A stretch of 64,000 bases of DNA from Sapria himalayana. Lineage: Eukaryota; Streptophyta; Magnoliopsida; Malpighiales; Rafflesiaceae. The DNA lies in contig JAREIK010009617.1 in NCBI GenBank assembly GCA_029783825.1, positions 29,828 to 93,827 on the forward strand, written 5' to 3'. Position numbers and translations under genes: made by a program. Below are positions 47,450 to 61,811 of the stretch, in pieces. The notes beneath the pieces are model-generated. The model searched no databases and was not told the origin of the DNA. It was given only the letters and a program-made list of their open reading frames with translations. The stretch's first letter is position 1. Every line of letters starts with the position of its first letter.

Positions 47450-49086
47450 TTGGTTACGGTTGCTGCTGGGGAAGGCAATGAATGAGCTTTTCTGCATGAT
47501 TGCACGTGAATCTATTTATTTTTCTGTTGGATATGAAGGAGATAATCGACGGTGACGACTGGGACAGAAATTGTGCAGTGCCACTGCCGCCCCTCAAAAA
47601 ATGGATCAAATTGGATAGGCAGATCTGCCGTCAGGCATCGGCTGCTATAAGTTGGATAACACGTACTTTTTTGGGGAAGAATTCTTGGAAGAGAATGCCG
47701 GGAAAGATGGAGTTGTGTTGAAATATGGGAGCGGGAGGCACAGAAAGGATGTGATGAAGTTGGATTTCTGTGATCTGGATTCGAATCACTTGTGTCGGGA
47801 GTTGAAGGGTCCAAATATATTCCCTTAGTCTTTGATTTCGGTGGCAAAATATATATCGTCTCTCGTAAGAGGTTGGGTTTGCCGGGCACTTAAGAAGTTT
47901 GGGATCCCATAAGCAAGGAATCATCCTCTCTCCCGCTGCCCCCTTCGAAAGAGTGACTTCACGGATTCCCCATAAATGCCTTTTATCTCAATGAAAGGGG
48001 AATTGTTGTGAATATGAATGGAATACAAATGTTTTTTTAACATTGAAAAACATGGTGCGCTTGGCCGGGTGAGGTTAGGCTCGAATGTGATGAATCAAAA
48101 AAATAGCTGCCAGATTGGTTATGTGAATGCTTACCACAGGGACTTGTTCATATTTCCCCCCCTCCCCTTCGGAAGCGGCTGGGTTGAATGGGATACCAGT
48201 TCCTGGATACAATGATGTTTGTGGATGTATGTTTTGAAAAAATAACGATTCTTCTCCCTCGTGGTCCAGATGAATGAGATACCAGATGTGTGATTTGGTT
48301 AACATTTATTGTGGCAAGATTAAGAATGAGATTAGTTTCTATGTCAGTGTTGGTATGGCAATTAGAGGTGTCAAACGGGCCGGCCCACGGCACGGCCCGT
48401 GGGCAAGGCAAGGCCGTGCCGTGCCGTGCCTGCCCGCTCGGGCACGGGCGCACGGCAAGGCAGGGCAGGCGGGGCGGGGCTGGTCGGGTCTGTTTGGACC
48501 CGACCCGCGGTCTTTTTACCGGGGGCGGGGCCCGGTTGGGTCACGAGTCACGACTCACGACGCAGGCACGCGTGCCGGCGTGCCGTGCCGGGCCAGGCAC
48601 GGCACGGCACGTGGTTTGTTCGCCCGGGCACGGCACGGGCCCGGGCACGTTTTTTTTATCGTGCCGGGCCGGCCCAGGCACGGCCGAACCGTGCCGTGCC
48701 TTGTGCCGGGCCGGGCCGGCCCGTTTGACACCTCTAATGGCAATGCTCTTCGATTATAGGGAGCATGGTAAGGAATCCGGGTATGCCTGTGCAATGGTGC
48801 CATGTCACCCCTGTAGACTCACCGAAAAATTCTCTCTCTTGGTCTGCGTTCAGATTAGAAAAGCATGCATACCACTTTGATTTTCCTGTGCCTACTCGTT
48901 ATGGACCTCATCTTCTTGACATTGTCGGATCCTTTATGTGAACATTTGTTAATTCATTCTTGCTTTTGATATTAGTAGTGGGTCCTGATGGTCTCTTTCT
49001 TTTCACATGCCTATAGATGGAGTTTGCTGGAAGCACCATGCCCGAGTAAAGAGGGTAGAGGGTATAAAAGGAGAAGATGACTTTAG
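47450..49086 (+). pseudogene. Kelch/F-box-like pseudogene, copy B, split by a hAT-type element
   Basis: The better kept copy. Readable pieces, in order and across frame changes: VPLPPLKKWIKLD (near 47577), TYFFGEEFLEENAGKDGV, DVMKLDFCDLDS, GPNIFPLVFDFGGKIYIVSR (near 47805), EVWDPISKESSSLPLPPSKE (near 47897), NERGIVVNMNGI (near 47988), then MCDLVNIYCGKIKNEISF up to a hAT-type insertion at 48363, continuing at 48745 with MLFDYREHGKESGYACAMVP and ending FDFPVPTRYGPHLLDIVG before a donor at 48937. A second exon starts at 49017. The FGGKIYIVSR and EVWDPISKxxSSLPLPP patterns are those of plant kelch-repeat proteins, which read internal beta-propeller blades. At least three frameshifts or stops exist besides the insertion. 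I cannot name the gene. Confidence 0.55.
48363..48736. mobile_element. Intact-ended GC-rich hAT-type MITE with 8-bp target duplication
   Basis: The terminal inverted repeats are perfect over 24 bases, beginning TAGAGGTGTCAAACGGGCC. Identical 8-bp repeats ATGGCAAT flank the element at 48355-48362 and 48737-48744. The related pseudogene copy A has the uninterrupted site GTGGCAATG at 35753-35761. Length is 374 bases. GC content is extreme for this window, built from GGCACGG/CCGTGCC words. It has no transposase, so it would need one supplied elsewhere. The five overlapping frames of 82-196 codons across it are composition artefacts. Decayed relatives are scattered through the window. Confidence 0.88.
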
Positions 49087-49774
49087 TAAGTCCCTCTTAT
49101 GTTTGTTTGCCATTGTTTTTATTTTATTTTATTTTTGTTTCTTTATATATATATTATTTATTTTTTTTTTAATGTTTGTTTGGCATTTGTTTGGCATTAT
49201 TAGTGTGTTAAACAAAACCTTTTGGTGAAACCGACACGGTCTAGAAGCTAATTTCTTATCTATTGGTGTATGTTCTTTGGCAGGAGGGTTGTTTCTGGCA
49301 GCAGGAATTCAAATGAGAATCACCCACGGCGAGTTTTGATTCCAAAACACTGTTCCAAATGTCATTGAAAAACCCTCTAGTTTATTTAGCTGTATTGATG
49401 GTATTATTTTGTGTGCACAATGAGGTTAAAATTTTAATATTTTTTGGTTATGATATATGTATTTTTTTTTATTTTTTTTTTAAACGAGTATTAAAATGTT
49501 ACTATCTTCATTTTATATCTCATTTTTCTTAATTTTTTTAAGGTAATGTACACATTTCTTATATAATATCTTCATTTTTTTATTAAAGTTGGTATCAATA
49601 ATAAAAAATTACAGTGTTTGTGCAAGTTGCATTTGATGGTAAAATCCATCATGTTATTTCTTTTGGTGTGGACATCGTTGAAAATTAAAGTATCCATGTT
49701 ACAAGGGAACCTATCTCTTTTAAGAATAAAAACTCTAATGCGGGACATGATCCTAAAAGACAAAAGAAGTCATG
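49087..49774. other. Mostly AT-rich DNA; possible last exon at 49284-49369
   Basis: After CTTTGGCAG (acceptor-like) the bases from 49284 can be read as RVVSGSRNSNENHPRRVLIP then KHCSKCH and a stop. This may be a further exon of the pseudogene upstream, but the frame link is uncertain. The frames at 49572-49815 show no domain. The block ends at the start of duplication copy B. Confidence 0.35.
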
Positions 49775-52700
49775 GTTATCGATGTATTCATTATACTAGA
49801 ATTTATTTGAACTAATTATACAAAAATGAATTATTATGGGATGTTGAAAGTTTAAAGGATAAATACCTAAGGAAGTGGTTAAAATTTCATTATATTTATA
49901 TTTTAAAATATTGTATATTAAATTTATTCATATGTTTATGGATATAATATTAAAAATGTATGTATTTATCAAAGATAATATATTTTTTAAGAAGCAACAC
50001 AAATATGTATTTTCATATATGAATGTTTCAGCTAGAATATTAATAAAAAAATAAATAGTAAAGTAAGGGAATACCTATTAAAGTAATGATCATATGATAC
50101 GAGCAATAATGACATAATTATTTTATTGATTATTTATGTTGATATTATTTTTTTTTATGCAAAATAAAAAAATTGGTATGACCTAGCTCAATAAGATTTT
50201 GTTGGTATAGTATTAGAAGGATAATCTTCTGACATATAAGTATTTTTATGATATAGATATTGTTTATTTTCTGAAAGATGTCATCTTATCATAGGAATAT
50301 GCGTGCTTATTTTTTTTATAAAGATTTATATTTTTGGGTTGTACTCTTATTAGATATTTTTATAAAGAATTATATTTTATCGTTAACGTGTCTTTATTCA
50401 ATTATATTACTTATTTTAAGATAACAAGAAAAAAAATATAATTATGATTAGGTTATATATAACATACGTAGTAAGTATATTTAATTGATTTATAGATTTT
50501 ACTTGAAATATTCATCTTAATTTGAGATGTCAAATGGGTCGTGCTAGGCTAGGACAATTAGAATTTTAGTGGCATGGTAGGGCTATCAACTTCGTTTGAT
50601 ATGACATGATTTGGTTACACTTGTTATTCCATTTTGATGTGAAATCAAGTATGAAAGGCTTGATATGTCTTGATGGTCGTCCTGAGGAAATTAGGCATGT
50701 TTGGTTTTATAGTGTTATGTCTAGTTGGGCTTAGCCTAGCACTAGTTTGTGTTATGTAATGAAGATCAGAAAGCAATGTCACGCACTATGACGAGAGGTA
50801 TCAATCATGTTGTTCTAAGTTGATACAATCTAAACTTTGATAGACAAGATGGATCATTTTACTATATTAGACATAACATAAAATCTAAATATTGTTTGAT
50901 CGCCTAGGTTTCTAGTCGGATATGTCAGATTAAACTATCATGTGAAGTTAGTCAGTCATCGGTCAAGTCACTCACAACTTGGACAGTGGGTGTTGGGTAG
51001 TATTGTCTTGCTTCTCCTTGTGCTTTTTATTTGGTATTGGTCAGTCATGTGGCATGTGTTGTTTTGACACGAGACAACACATGGTATATGACTCGTAATA
51101 AATCTATTGAATTATTTTAGTTAGGTATTATTTAATGGTCTAGGTTTCTTCGTTTTTTAATTTAATCCAAATATAATCTCTTTAGGCTTTAAAATTTGGC
51201 AACATATTTATTTTTGATTAATTTATATTGGTATAGTATTTTTTTTGGTAATAATTTGTTTATGATAATTTTTTTATATGCGAGCTAGATATATATTGAA
51301 TTTCTTCAGCTTGCTGATTATGTTTAACTCGTAGTATTAAAAAATAAAAAAATATTTTATGTTTGAAATATATTCATCAGTATTTTTTTATTTTTTTTTT
51401 GCTTTATGATATAATATATAAGAAATAATATAATTTATTTGTTATATCGAGTTTAAATTATATTTATTATTTAGTTTCTTGACGCGAGTCGAATCATATA
51501 TTTGTATGAATTCTAAATTTTTATTTTTAATTCAAATATTAAAAAAAATATATATATAAAATATATAATAATATTTAGAATATGTAATATTATTTTAGAT
51601 TTTTAATTTTGAGATTTTTATTTCATTTAAAGAATATTAAAAATATAGTAAATATTTTAAAAAAAATAAAAAATAGAATAGTGAATATTAATTTCGTGAA
51701 CATATTTTATATTTAATAAAAATTTATTGTTTATCTTAGATAAATTTAATATTATATTATTTATTATTCGTATATTATTATGTATAATTTGATATTATAA
51801 TTTATAATATATTTTTATCAAGTGAAGTATTTAAATATTTGCAATATTATATTGCCTTTAGTTAGTTTTTTAATGTATTTTTTACTTGTCGTATAATTTA
51901 TATAAAAGTGAGTTTTCTATTTGTAAAAAAAATAGTGTATGTCAACTCCACTATTTTTTTAAGTATCATTTTTTAGTTATTGTTGTATAGTCTCTTCGAG
52001 TAAAAAGTAGGATTTCTATGTTCTAAAATTTTGAAAAATTTATTACATTATAATATGTATGCTCTTTGAATTTGAAATAGAGTTTAAAAACTTATTAATG
52101 TTCATAGAATCGAAAATCCTTATAATGAAGATGTATTGATTTTTTATTTTACAAATAGAGATGTGAAATTTAATATTATTAGAATTAAAGGTGATGATTA
52201 AAAATAATTTTTATTTCATAGATTTCAAAATTCAATAAGTGTATATATTTATAGAGGATTGAAGAAATTGTGTTATGAATGAAAAATTTTTTTTTGTTTA
52301 TGAAGGATATATTTCGTTCATTGAGTGGATGATAAAAAAGTTAAATATTATTATTAATAATTGTTATACTTTTATTTTTCTAGAAATTTTATTGAGTTTG
52401 AATTTATTTTATAATTTATAATTTATTATAGTATTTTGATACTTTAAGTTTATTTTGTGTTTGTGTCATTTTATTGTAGTGGTAAAAATATATCTGACTA
52501 TGTTTTATATTTTGTTAAAATTATTTTTAAGAATTGTAGTATTTGTTTAATAATAATAAGTTTCATGACAGATTTAGTTTTTATTCGGTGGCAGTCGTAA
52601 AATGCATGGTTACATGTAAATATATGGGAAAACTAATCACCATGTGATACCTGAGAAAGTTGAAAGATGGTTGTGTATATATTGCTTATATGATCAAATA

Positions 52701-52962
52701 TGAAATTTTAGTAAAATTTAAAGTTAATAAAACTCAAAAGAAATTTGATATTATATCTCTTTTAATTTTTTGAACATTCTGTTGAAAGTAGCCATTTGAG
52801 ATAATGTTATATATTTGTTTAATGAAGTTTTTATATCTTATTTTATATGGTAATTATTTTTATTTAATAAATTTTGGTGGTCTTCCATTCAATTTCATAT
52901 ATTTATTTGTTGATATCGTCGTAAAAAATCTGATGAGCCTACAAGTTTTGTCTATATTTGCA
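49775..52962 (+). repeat. Left palindrome arm in copy B, shortened
   Basis: Pairs with 53025-56340 on the opposite strand. It lacks the outer 2.2 kb present in copy A, including both splice-like modules. It contains the decayed GC-richer insertion at about 50521-51140. Confidence 0.8.
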
Positions 52963-53024
52963 CATGACTATTATTAGATTAGTCATTATGTTTTTTTTCT
53001 TTTAATGAAAAGACACGTGCAGAC

Positions 53025-56000
53025 TGCAAATGTAGACAAATCTTGTATGCTCATTATATCTTTTACGATATCAATAAATAATATATGAATTTGAATGGAA
53101 GACCACCAAAATTTGTTAAATAAAAATAATTACTATATAAAATAAGATATAAAAACTTAATTAAACAAATATATAACCTTACCTCAAATTACTATTTTTA
53201 ACAAAATGATCAATGAATCGAAAGAGATACAATATCTAATTTTTTTGAGTTTTATTAACTTTGAATCTTTCTAAAATTTCATATTTGATCATATATGCAA
53301 TACATACATAATCATCTTTCAACTCTCTCGATTATGACATATTAATTAGTTTTCCCATATACTTGTAACCATGCATTTCACAACTGTCACCGAATAAAAT
53401 CTAAATTTGCCATGAAACTCATTATTATTGAACAAATATTATAATCCTTGAAAAGTATTCCAACAAAATATAAAACATAATCATATATATTTTTCTAACT
53501 ACAATAAAATGACACAAACCAAAAACAAACATAAAGTATCAAAATACTATAATAAATAATAAATTATAAAGTAAATTCAAACTCAATAAAATTTCTAGAA
53601 AAGAAGAAGTATAACAGTTACTCACAATAATATTTGACTTTTTTTTCATCCACTCAATGAACGAAACATATCATTCATAAACATAAAACTTTGTTCATTC
53701 ATAACAGAATTTTTTCAATCTTCTATTAATGTATAAACTCGTTGGATTTTGAGATCTATTAAATGAAAATTCATCTTAATCATCAATTTTAATTTTAATG
53801 ATAACTAATTTTATATCTTTATTTGCAAAATAAAGAATTACTTCATCTTCATTGTAAGGATTATCGATTCTACGAACATTGATGGAATTTTAGTATTTAA
53901 TTTCAAATTTTAATAGCAGAAATGTCATAATGAAATACAATTTTCAAAATTCTGAAACATAGAAATCTCATTTTTTACAAAAAATGCTATACGACAATAA
54001 TTAAAGAAGGATATATTAAAAAGTAGTGGACATGATTTCACTATTTTTTTCACAAATAGAAAACTCATTTTTACATAAATCATGCAGCTAGTTAAGACTA
54101 TATAAGGAACAAAAAACAACATAAAGATAATATAATATTATTAATACTTAAACACTTAACTTGATAAATATAAATTATACATTATTATATCAAATTAAAC
54201 CTAACAATATGCGAATAATCAATAATATAATATCAAATTTATCTAACGCAAATAATATATTATTGTTGAATTTAAAATATGTTCACAAAATTAATATTCA
54301 CTATTCAATTTTTTAATTTTTAAATATATTTGTTTTATTTTTATTATTCTTTTAATGAAACAAAAAACTCAAAATTGTAAATCTAAAGTAATTTCACACA
54401 TTATAAATATTATTATATATTTTTTATATGTATTCTTTAAATGTTTGAATTAAAAATAAAAAATTTAGAATACTTTCAAATAATTGACTCGACTCACGTC
54501 AATAAACTAAATAATAAATATGATTATAAACTCGGTATAACAAATAAACAATATTATTTCTTCTATAATATTTCATAAAGTAATAAAATAAAAAATAAAA
54601 AAAGCTGATGGTTATATTTTAAACGTAAAATAATTTTTTATTTTTTAATACTGCGAGCTAAACAAAATTAGTAGGCTGAGATAATTCAATAAATATCTAA
54701 CTTACCTATAAAAAAATTCTTATAAATTAATTATTATCAATAAAAAATACTATAACAATAAAAACTAATAAAAAATAAATACTATGCCAAATTTTAAAAC
54801 CTAAATATATTATTTTAATATTTAATTAAAAACAAACAAGAAATCTAGACGATCAAATAATATCTAACTGAGATAATTCAATAGATTTCATATAAGTCAT
54901 GTGGCGTGTGTTGTCTCTGCACACGACAATACATGCCACATGACTGACTAGTATCAATCCACAGCCGCAACTAGGGCCAAGGCAATATTGCCCAACATCT
55001 ACTGGCCAAGTTGTAAGTGGCTTCGCCGGTAATCAATTTCACATGATCAAATTTGATCTGACATGCCTGGCTAGAAATCTAGATTATTAAATAATATTTA
55101 GATTTCATGTTGTATTCGACAAAACAAAATGATATATCTTGGCTATCAAAGTTTGGGTTTGTCGACTTAGCGCGACATGATTGTCACCTTTCGGCATAGT
55201 GCATGCCATTGTTTTTTGATTTTTATTCAATGACACAAGCTAGTGTTAGGCTAAGTTTGATTAGATACGATCTTACAAACTCAAACATACTTAATTTCCT
55301 AATGATGTTCATCAAGATATATCGAGCCTTCTATATTCGATTTCATGTTAAAATAAAGTAATAATGATAACCAAATCATTTCATGTCTGACAAAGATGTT
55401 AGTTCTATCATGCCACTAAAATTCTAGTTGTCCTAAGCTATCATAATCCATATGACATCTCAAATCAGATGAATACATCAAGTAAAATTAATGATTCAAC
55501 TAAATATACTTATAACTTAGGTTACATATAACTTGGTCATAAATATATATATATTTTTTGTTATCTTACGATAAGTAATAAAATTCATTAAATACATATT
55601 AAAGATAAAATTAATATATAGACTTATAAAAATATCTAATAAGAGTTTAATCCTAATATAAATTTTTATAAAAAAAATAAGCACACATATTTTTATGATA
55701 ATATTATATTTTTCATAAGATAAATAATATCTAGATCATGAAAACACTTGTATGTCATAAGATAATTTTTGTAAAACTATGTCAAAAGAATCTTGTTAAA
55801 CAAGGTAATACAAATCTTTTATTTTCGTATAAATAAAATAATATCAATATAAATAAGTAATAAAATAATTATGTCATTAGTGCTCATACTATATGATCAT
55901 TATTTTAATATGTATTCTTGTATTTTACTTATTTATTTTTTTTATCAATATTTCATATAGAATTTTCACATATCAGATGTGAATGTGCATAATTGTGTTG

Positions 56001-58510
56001 ATTGTTAAAAAATATATAATCTTTGAGAAATGCATACATTTTTTTTATATTTTATCCATGAATATTTTTTTAAATTTAATATTCACTAATTTAAAATGCA
56101 AATATAATAAAAATTTCAATCATTCCCCAAGTTATTTATCTTTTAAACTTTTAATATCCTTAAATAATTCTTTTTTTGTATAATTGGTTCACATAAATTT
56201 TAATATAATTAATACATCTATAATGAGAAATAAATTTAAAAAAAAATATTATATTTAGATAGCATTCAAATTTTGAGTAATGTATTTATGATAAAATTTG
56301 ATAAATTTTATATTATCAATATTTTCGATACATGCGATATGTTAAATCGATTAAAATCTAAAATTAATAAATAATTTTTAATAGTATTTCAAGTATACAA
56401 AATAGACATAATACACAAACATATTTAAATATGTAATCATGGATGAGGAAATATAATATTTTTTTTTATGTAATGATATTTTTTATTTTTTAGTTTATTT
56501 TCTTATAATAATAAATAATATCAGTATTAAAATTTTTATCATTTCAATTTTTTCGTAGTAAAATAAAGCAAACCTAATAATAGTTAAATATTTGTCTCGT
56601 GAGATAGCTGAACAAGATTGTGCAGATCTAATAGGAGCAAAGACTAAGGTCACTCGAGCCACAAATAATCCTGATTAAGCATAAAAAAAAGAACAAGAAA
56701 ACTTAATGAAATAAAAGCTATTCATCAAATGAAAATTTATAATATATAGAGTTTCACCTTTAGCAACAAAGTAAAACATATAATATCAAAACTCAAGAGT
56801 AATTATTCTACTATATATAATTTGTATTAAAAGATTAATACATGGCACAAGCACTTATTTTAATAAAACCACATTAGAAATATATAGTAAAGCATCATGG
56901 ATTTAAAATTCATCATGTGAAATCTATATGATATTCTATAAGAAAAAGAGTAAACCAAAAAAAAAAAAAATCATAAAAGAACATAATATTCAAGTCAATC
57001 TACATTAGAAATCTAGCTACCAAACTTGACTAGGATAATGTACCTAATGCAATCTTGCGTTTAGAATTCTTTATAATATTATCACATTTAGAAAAAAGAT
57101 TACCACCCCAAAATAACTCCATTAACTAGATTAAATTTCAATCTAATTTATAATTTTAATTTGTGTTAAATAAAAGTAAATATCTCATTATTATAAAAAA
57201 ACGTTCATTTATTAATATTTATGTAATTTAAAATATTATAAAAATCACATAACAAAGTATTTGCAATTGTATTTGTGTGGTGTTTAATTTTCATGATATG
57301 TAATATTAACGAGACATAATTACTTAAGACAAATTGCATGATAATTGTTACAATAAAAACACATATATCACATAATTATAAATTAATTTTAGTCTCATTT
57401 TGATATATGACATGTTATTTTAATTTTCATAATTCCAGATCTCTACAGATTAAAATACTAAATAGATATTGACTGGCAGAACAAAATATAAAAATATCAA
57501 AAATACCAATGACATCACAAATAGAAATCTAACATTATACAATATGATATTTACATTACATTATGAATATTAACATATTCATAACAAATAATGTGCTCCT
57601 ACATGTATATTATTGTTTATATAAAATGTACATTATTATGTAAATATGTTATGTTGTATATTCATGTTTTTTGTATATATATGTATGCATGTAAATACAT
57701 GACTATCATAAACACACACACACAGACTATAATATATAGATGTATGTTTGACTTATGTACATACATGTCTATTGTATATGTATACATACATGTGCATGCC
57801 ATGTTTATTGTATATGCATATACAAGTACATACATGTCTCCAATACATGTACATGTATGTATTTAGTAAAATACATGCATATAAATATTTATACAAGTAC
57901 GCACACACACATGTATTGTAGTATATTCAATAGCAAAATATAAGTATCTGGATATGTGAGTGTATAAGTGTGTGTGTGTGTACTGCATTCTGTCATATTC
58001 GAGGTCATAAACATAGAATCTAAATATACTTAGAGTGAAATTGATTTGACAAGTCATGATTATCAAAGATATTATCGTGTTGTAAATTAAGGAGAGGTGA
58101 AAGTTTTGGAAGAGAACTCATTAATCTAAAAGTGGTAGAAACACGTAGTATTTTTTTTAATGGAGGTTTCAGTGAGTTTTGGTTATTGAAAAGGAGAGGA
58201 AAAGAGAGAGTGATTAGGCTAGATGTTGGGGAAGCTTTTGAAAATCACCACAACCTATTCATCGTATTATTATATCAAATATGATAAATATAATCTTAGA
58301 AAGAAGATTATTTTTATAATTCATTATTTTTTAAAAAAAAATTTAAATATTTCTACTTTAAAACATATTTTTTCGTATTATATTTCGGATACGATATGAT
58401 ATATTATATTTTATATTAAAAATAAACATTTCTCATTTAACTACATATATACAGTATCTAATTATGAGTAGTACATTAATTACAACGTAAGTATCAATGA
58501 GGTGTTAAAA
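53025..58510 (-). repeat. Right palindrome arm in copy B; repeat R, minus strand
   Basis: Near-identical to 17200-22690. The spacer 52963-53024 matches that of copy A. Block C microsatellite lies at about 57710-57990, block B near 58090-58260, block A near 58270-58510. The minus-strand exon-like module is at about 56600-56680. Confidence 0.8.
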
Positions 58511-58685
58511 TACAATCTATGATACGTGTTGCAATAGTTTAGTACATATGTATCATGACCCTAAAGTATATTATGGTGAAAATCATATAAATCTATCTAT
58601 CCCGTATTATTTAAGATATACTTGATTTACTGACTCTTCTGGTATTGTGTATGATAAAATCATATGATTGTTTTTTATTTTGCAG

Positions 58686-58879
58686 TTAATATTATTCTAG
58701 ATAAGTGATTGAGACTGTGGTCTGATATTATTGAGATACTTGCATCCGTGAAGGATTGAAAGGATTTGAGGATGAATATCCTTGATAGAGCTACACTGGG
58801 ATCAGGAGCACACAAGTTGTTGGCAAAGACATATGATGACTCATTAGATTTAGAAGATATTGAGACACTTATGCGATGA
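58686..58879 (+). pseudogene. Possible terminal exon of an unrecognised gene, copy B
   Basis: Counterpart of 22864-23057. The same frame reads WSDIIEILASVKD, stop, KDLRMNILDRATLGSGAHKL and DDSLDLEDIETLMR before TGA. The internal stop is shared, so it predates the duplication. Several substitutions change residues, which suggests no selection. Confidence 0.3.
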
Positions 58880-59074
58880 TGATTATTGATACCGATTGAC
58901 TTTAGGATTGATGTTTGTTTTTATCTTTCGTTTTTATTTTTTTTTGTTTTGACCTTTGTGACACTTTATATATTTTTGATTGATGCTTAATAATAATTAA
59001 TTTTTTTTCTCATTTTATTATTCTATTTGTTTATTATTTTTTTAGAAGTGAATTAATTTTTTTTATTCATTTTG

Positions 59075-59375
59075 GTGGCGGTGACGAGTGATCGGGCACG
59101 GGCGACAGACAAATTGAAATTTGGAGCTAGATCGAGATGATGTTTTGGGCTGCCCACAAAAATATCATGATCTAGCATGACCCAATAATGACCCATCATG
59201 AAATTCACGAGGCTGCCTGGACTCGTGCTGGTTGGGCCAGGAATAATTCGATTTGTGTTGTACCCGACAAAACACGCCTTCCCAACCATGACGTGCCTCG
59301 GATAGCACGGTGGCCCGATTGGGCCATCAAAAATGGGCACTGATAGCATGATATGCCTCATTTGAAACCTCTAAT
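59075..59375. mobile_element. Decayed GC-rich hAT-type relic, copy B
   Basis: Counterpart of 23255-23545, ending in TTTGAAACCTCTAAT. The 102-codon minus-strand frame over it (59053-59361) is not kept at full length in copy A and shows no domain. Confidence 0.5.
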
Positions 59376-61092
59376 AAGACCACATCAAACTAGACAATCA
59401 CTATAATTTTTTAATAATAATAAAACTTTTGGGCTATTAGAGCTCTAACAAACAAGTTTCATATGTGAAATGTAACTATATTAAGTACATTCTTTTGGTG
59501 ATTGATATGTTCTTTAGACATTAGAAATAAGTCTAATGAAAAATAATATCTCATTATGAAGATTTAGTAAAAAGGAAATATAGTTTTAAAAGTCAAATAT
59601 TATTAATTTTCTCTCGTGAACACAAACATGAGTGTGGAGCTCTAACGACATCCCAAAAATTGAGTAGTTAAAACATTATGCAATCATGTTTAAGTTTATA
59701 ATTCATAAGAAATTATATCATTTCTTAAATAATAACACGAGTAATTATATCATGGAACTAATGTTGTTTGTAGAAAGATTTTAAAATTTAAAATTGATAA
59801 TACTCTTCACATCATTTCTAGTTATCCTAATATAACTTCTAGTATGAAAGCTTGTGATGGCCATGAAGCAATGTGAACAAAAAAATTCACGTGATTCCCA
59901 ATTGAATTTATACGAAATTATTGATTTTGTTCCCTTGAGATATAAATTTTTTTTTGACACTTATGTTTGTTGTTTTTCATAATTTTGTTAAATTTTAGAT
60001 TTAATTTTTTTTATGGATTTCAAATCATGATTTTGTATTATCCTTAATATATATGGTTATTTTTTATGTCCATTTGTTTTTGAAAAAAAAATTATTTACC
60101 ACATTAAAATTTTATCTAACTTGAAAATAGAATTAAACATTAAAAATCTCATGATTTTTATTAGTATATGTATATATTTTGAGTTTATAAATAAAACTAA
60201 TTATAAATGAAATTTATTTTAATTTTAAATTTGAAAATATAATTATACTTTGAAAAATAATGTTATATTATAAATTTTTTAATGAAATTTTAATTTATAA
60301 ATGAAATTCATTTTAATATTTTTTCTCGAATTAAACCAAATTTTCAAAAAAATAAAAATAAAAAAGTTAATAGATTTAAAATTCATCTAATATTGTCCGA
60401 ATCAATCTTTGAAAAAAAATATTGGTAATTAATAATGGAATAATGTTAGGATTCTTAACTAATATTGCATATATTTTTTTATTTTTAAAATTCCATAAAT
60501 AATAAAAATATTTTGTTTTAAAATACAATTAATCAAAGTTAACAACATGTAAAAAATGAAACAATTATGTTTGAGTGCTTCAGATAAAAATATTTATGTT
60601 TTGGACTCAATTTGTTTTTATAAATAGACATTAAACGACGATATATTTATATTTTGAATTAAATAGATTTAACCTCGTGCTACCCCTCTCCTACCACATT
60701 TGAAAAAAGAAACCCTGCTTGTTAAATTAAAATACATGCATTATAAACACATATATAATGTTGCATATATAACATTATATAAAGATATTTTAATATATTT
60801 TATAAACTATATATCATGCTATATTCAAATATATAACATTATATATAAATAGTAACAAAAGAAAAAGTTGTATATATCGTAACTTTATTATTTATCTAAT
60901 TTTATTGGTTAGATGACAAACTAATTAATTAGTTTGTATGATATTTTTGCAAGTATTAAATGATAATTTTGTTCATATATCCGTCACACAATGGATATAT
61001 CAACAAATAAGTTATTTAGAAATGAGAACTTATTTTTAGTAAAATAAATATATTAACTATTAGATAATCTTATGTATATAGTTTATTGAGTT

Positions 61093-61811
61093 GGGTACTG
61101 TTTAATAAACTACTTAATTTTTTAAATCATTGAAAATAAAAATTTTTAATGGTTTGAAAAAATCAATGTGTTTGATAAAAAAATAATTGAGAGCTGCTAA
61201 TTGAAATTTTAAGTGAAATAGCGTTGAAAATATTAAGTAGGTTGAGATCTTAATAATTTTAACAATTTTTTTTTTAAATGTTATCATAGTCTTTTTTTTT
61301 TTTATTTTTTCATTCATGTCACAATTTAGTATGTGAATCTGTCCTCTATCTCTGTTTTCTCTGTTATCATAAATGTTAACCCCAACAATCTTTGATGATT
61401 AATTTAAGAGAGGAAATAACAAATCAATTAGTTATTCATTAATTTTATTTTATATTAATTATTTGTATAGTTTTAAAAAGTTTATATTTTATTAGTTATG
61501 TTTTAAATATTTTTTTTTTTTTTTGGATTTATGATTTATTTATGGATATATTTTTAGTGATTTCATTTAAATATTTTATTTATGTTAGGTAATATGTAAT
61601 GCAATGATAATAAGGGTAAATATGTAAAATTTATAATTTTCAGCATTTAGCATTTACAATTATCAAACAACATATTTCTCTTCAGAATTCTATTAACAGT
61701 AATATATCAAACAGTTTTTAAATACAAATTCAACACTTATAAATTTAGCACTTAATTTTTTAGTACTTATTTTTTATTACTTAATTTTTTAAGTTTTATC
61801 AAACGAGTCTT
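61093..61811. mobile_element. Candidate hAT-type MITE, copy B
   Basis: Counterpart of 25270-25989, with the same imperfect terminal repeats (GGTACTGTTTAATAAACTAC at the left; TTTATCAAACGAGTCTT at the right). Confidence 0.45.

Noticed and set aside
48274..48880. Five overlapping open frames of 82-196 codons on both strands
   Set aside because: They cross a 374-base transposon with perfect inverted ends and target duplication. Simultaneous open frames on both strands reflect extreme GC content.
49017..49086. A WRKY-like start (DGVCWKHHARVK)
   Set aside because: It lacks the WRKYGQK core and the zinc ligands, and the position fits a second exon of the kelch-like pseudogene.
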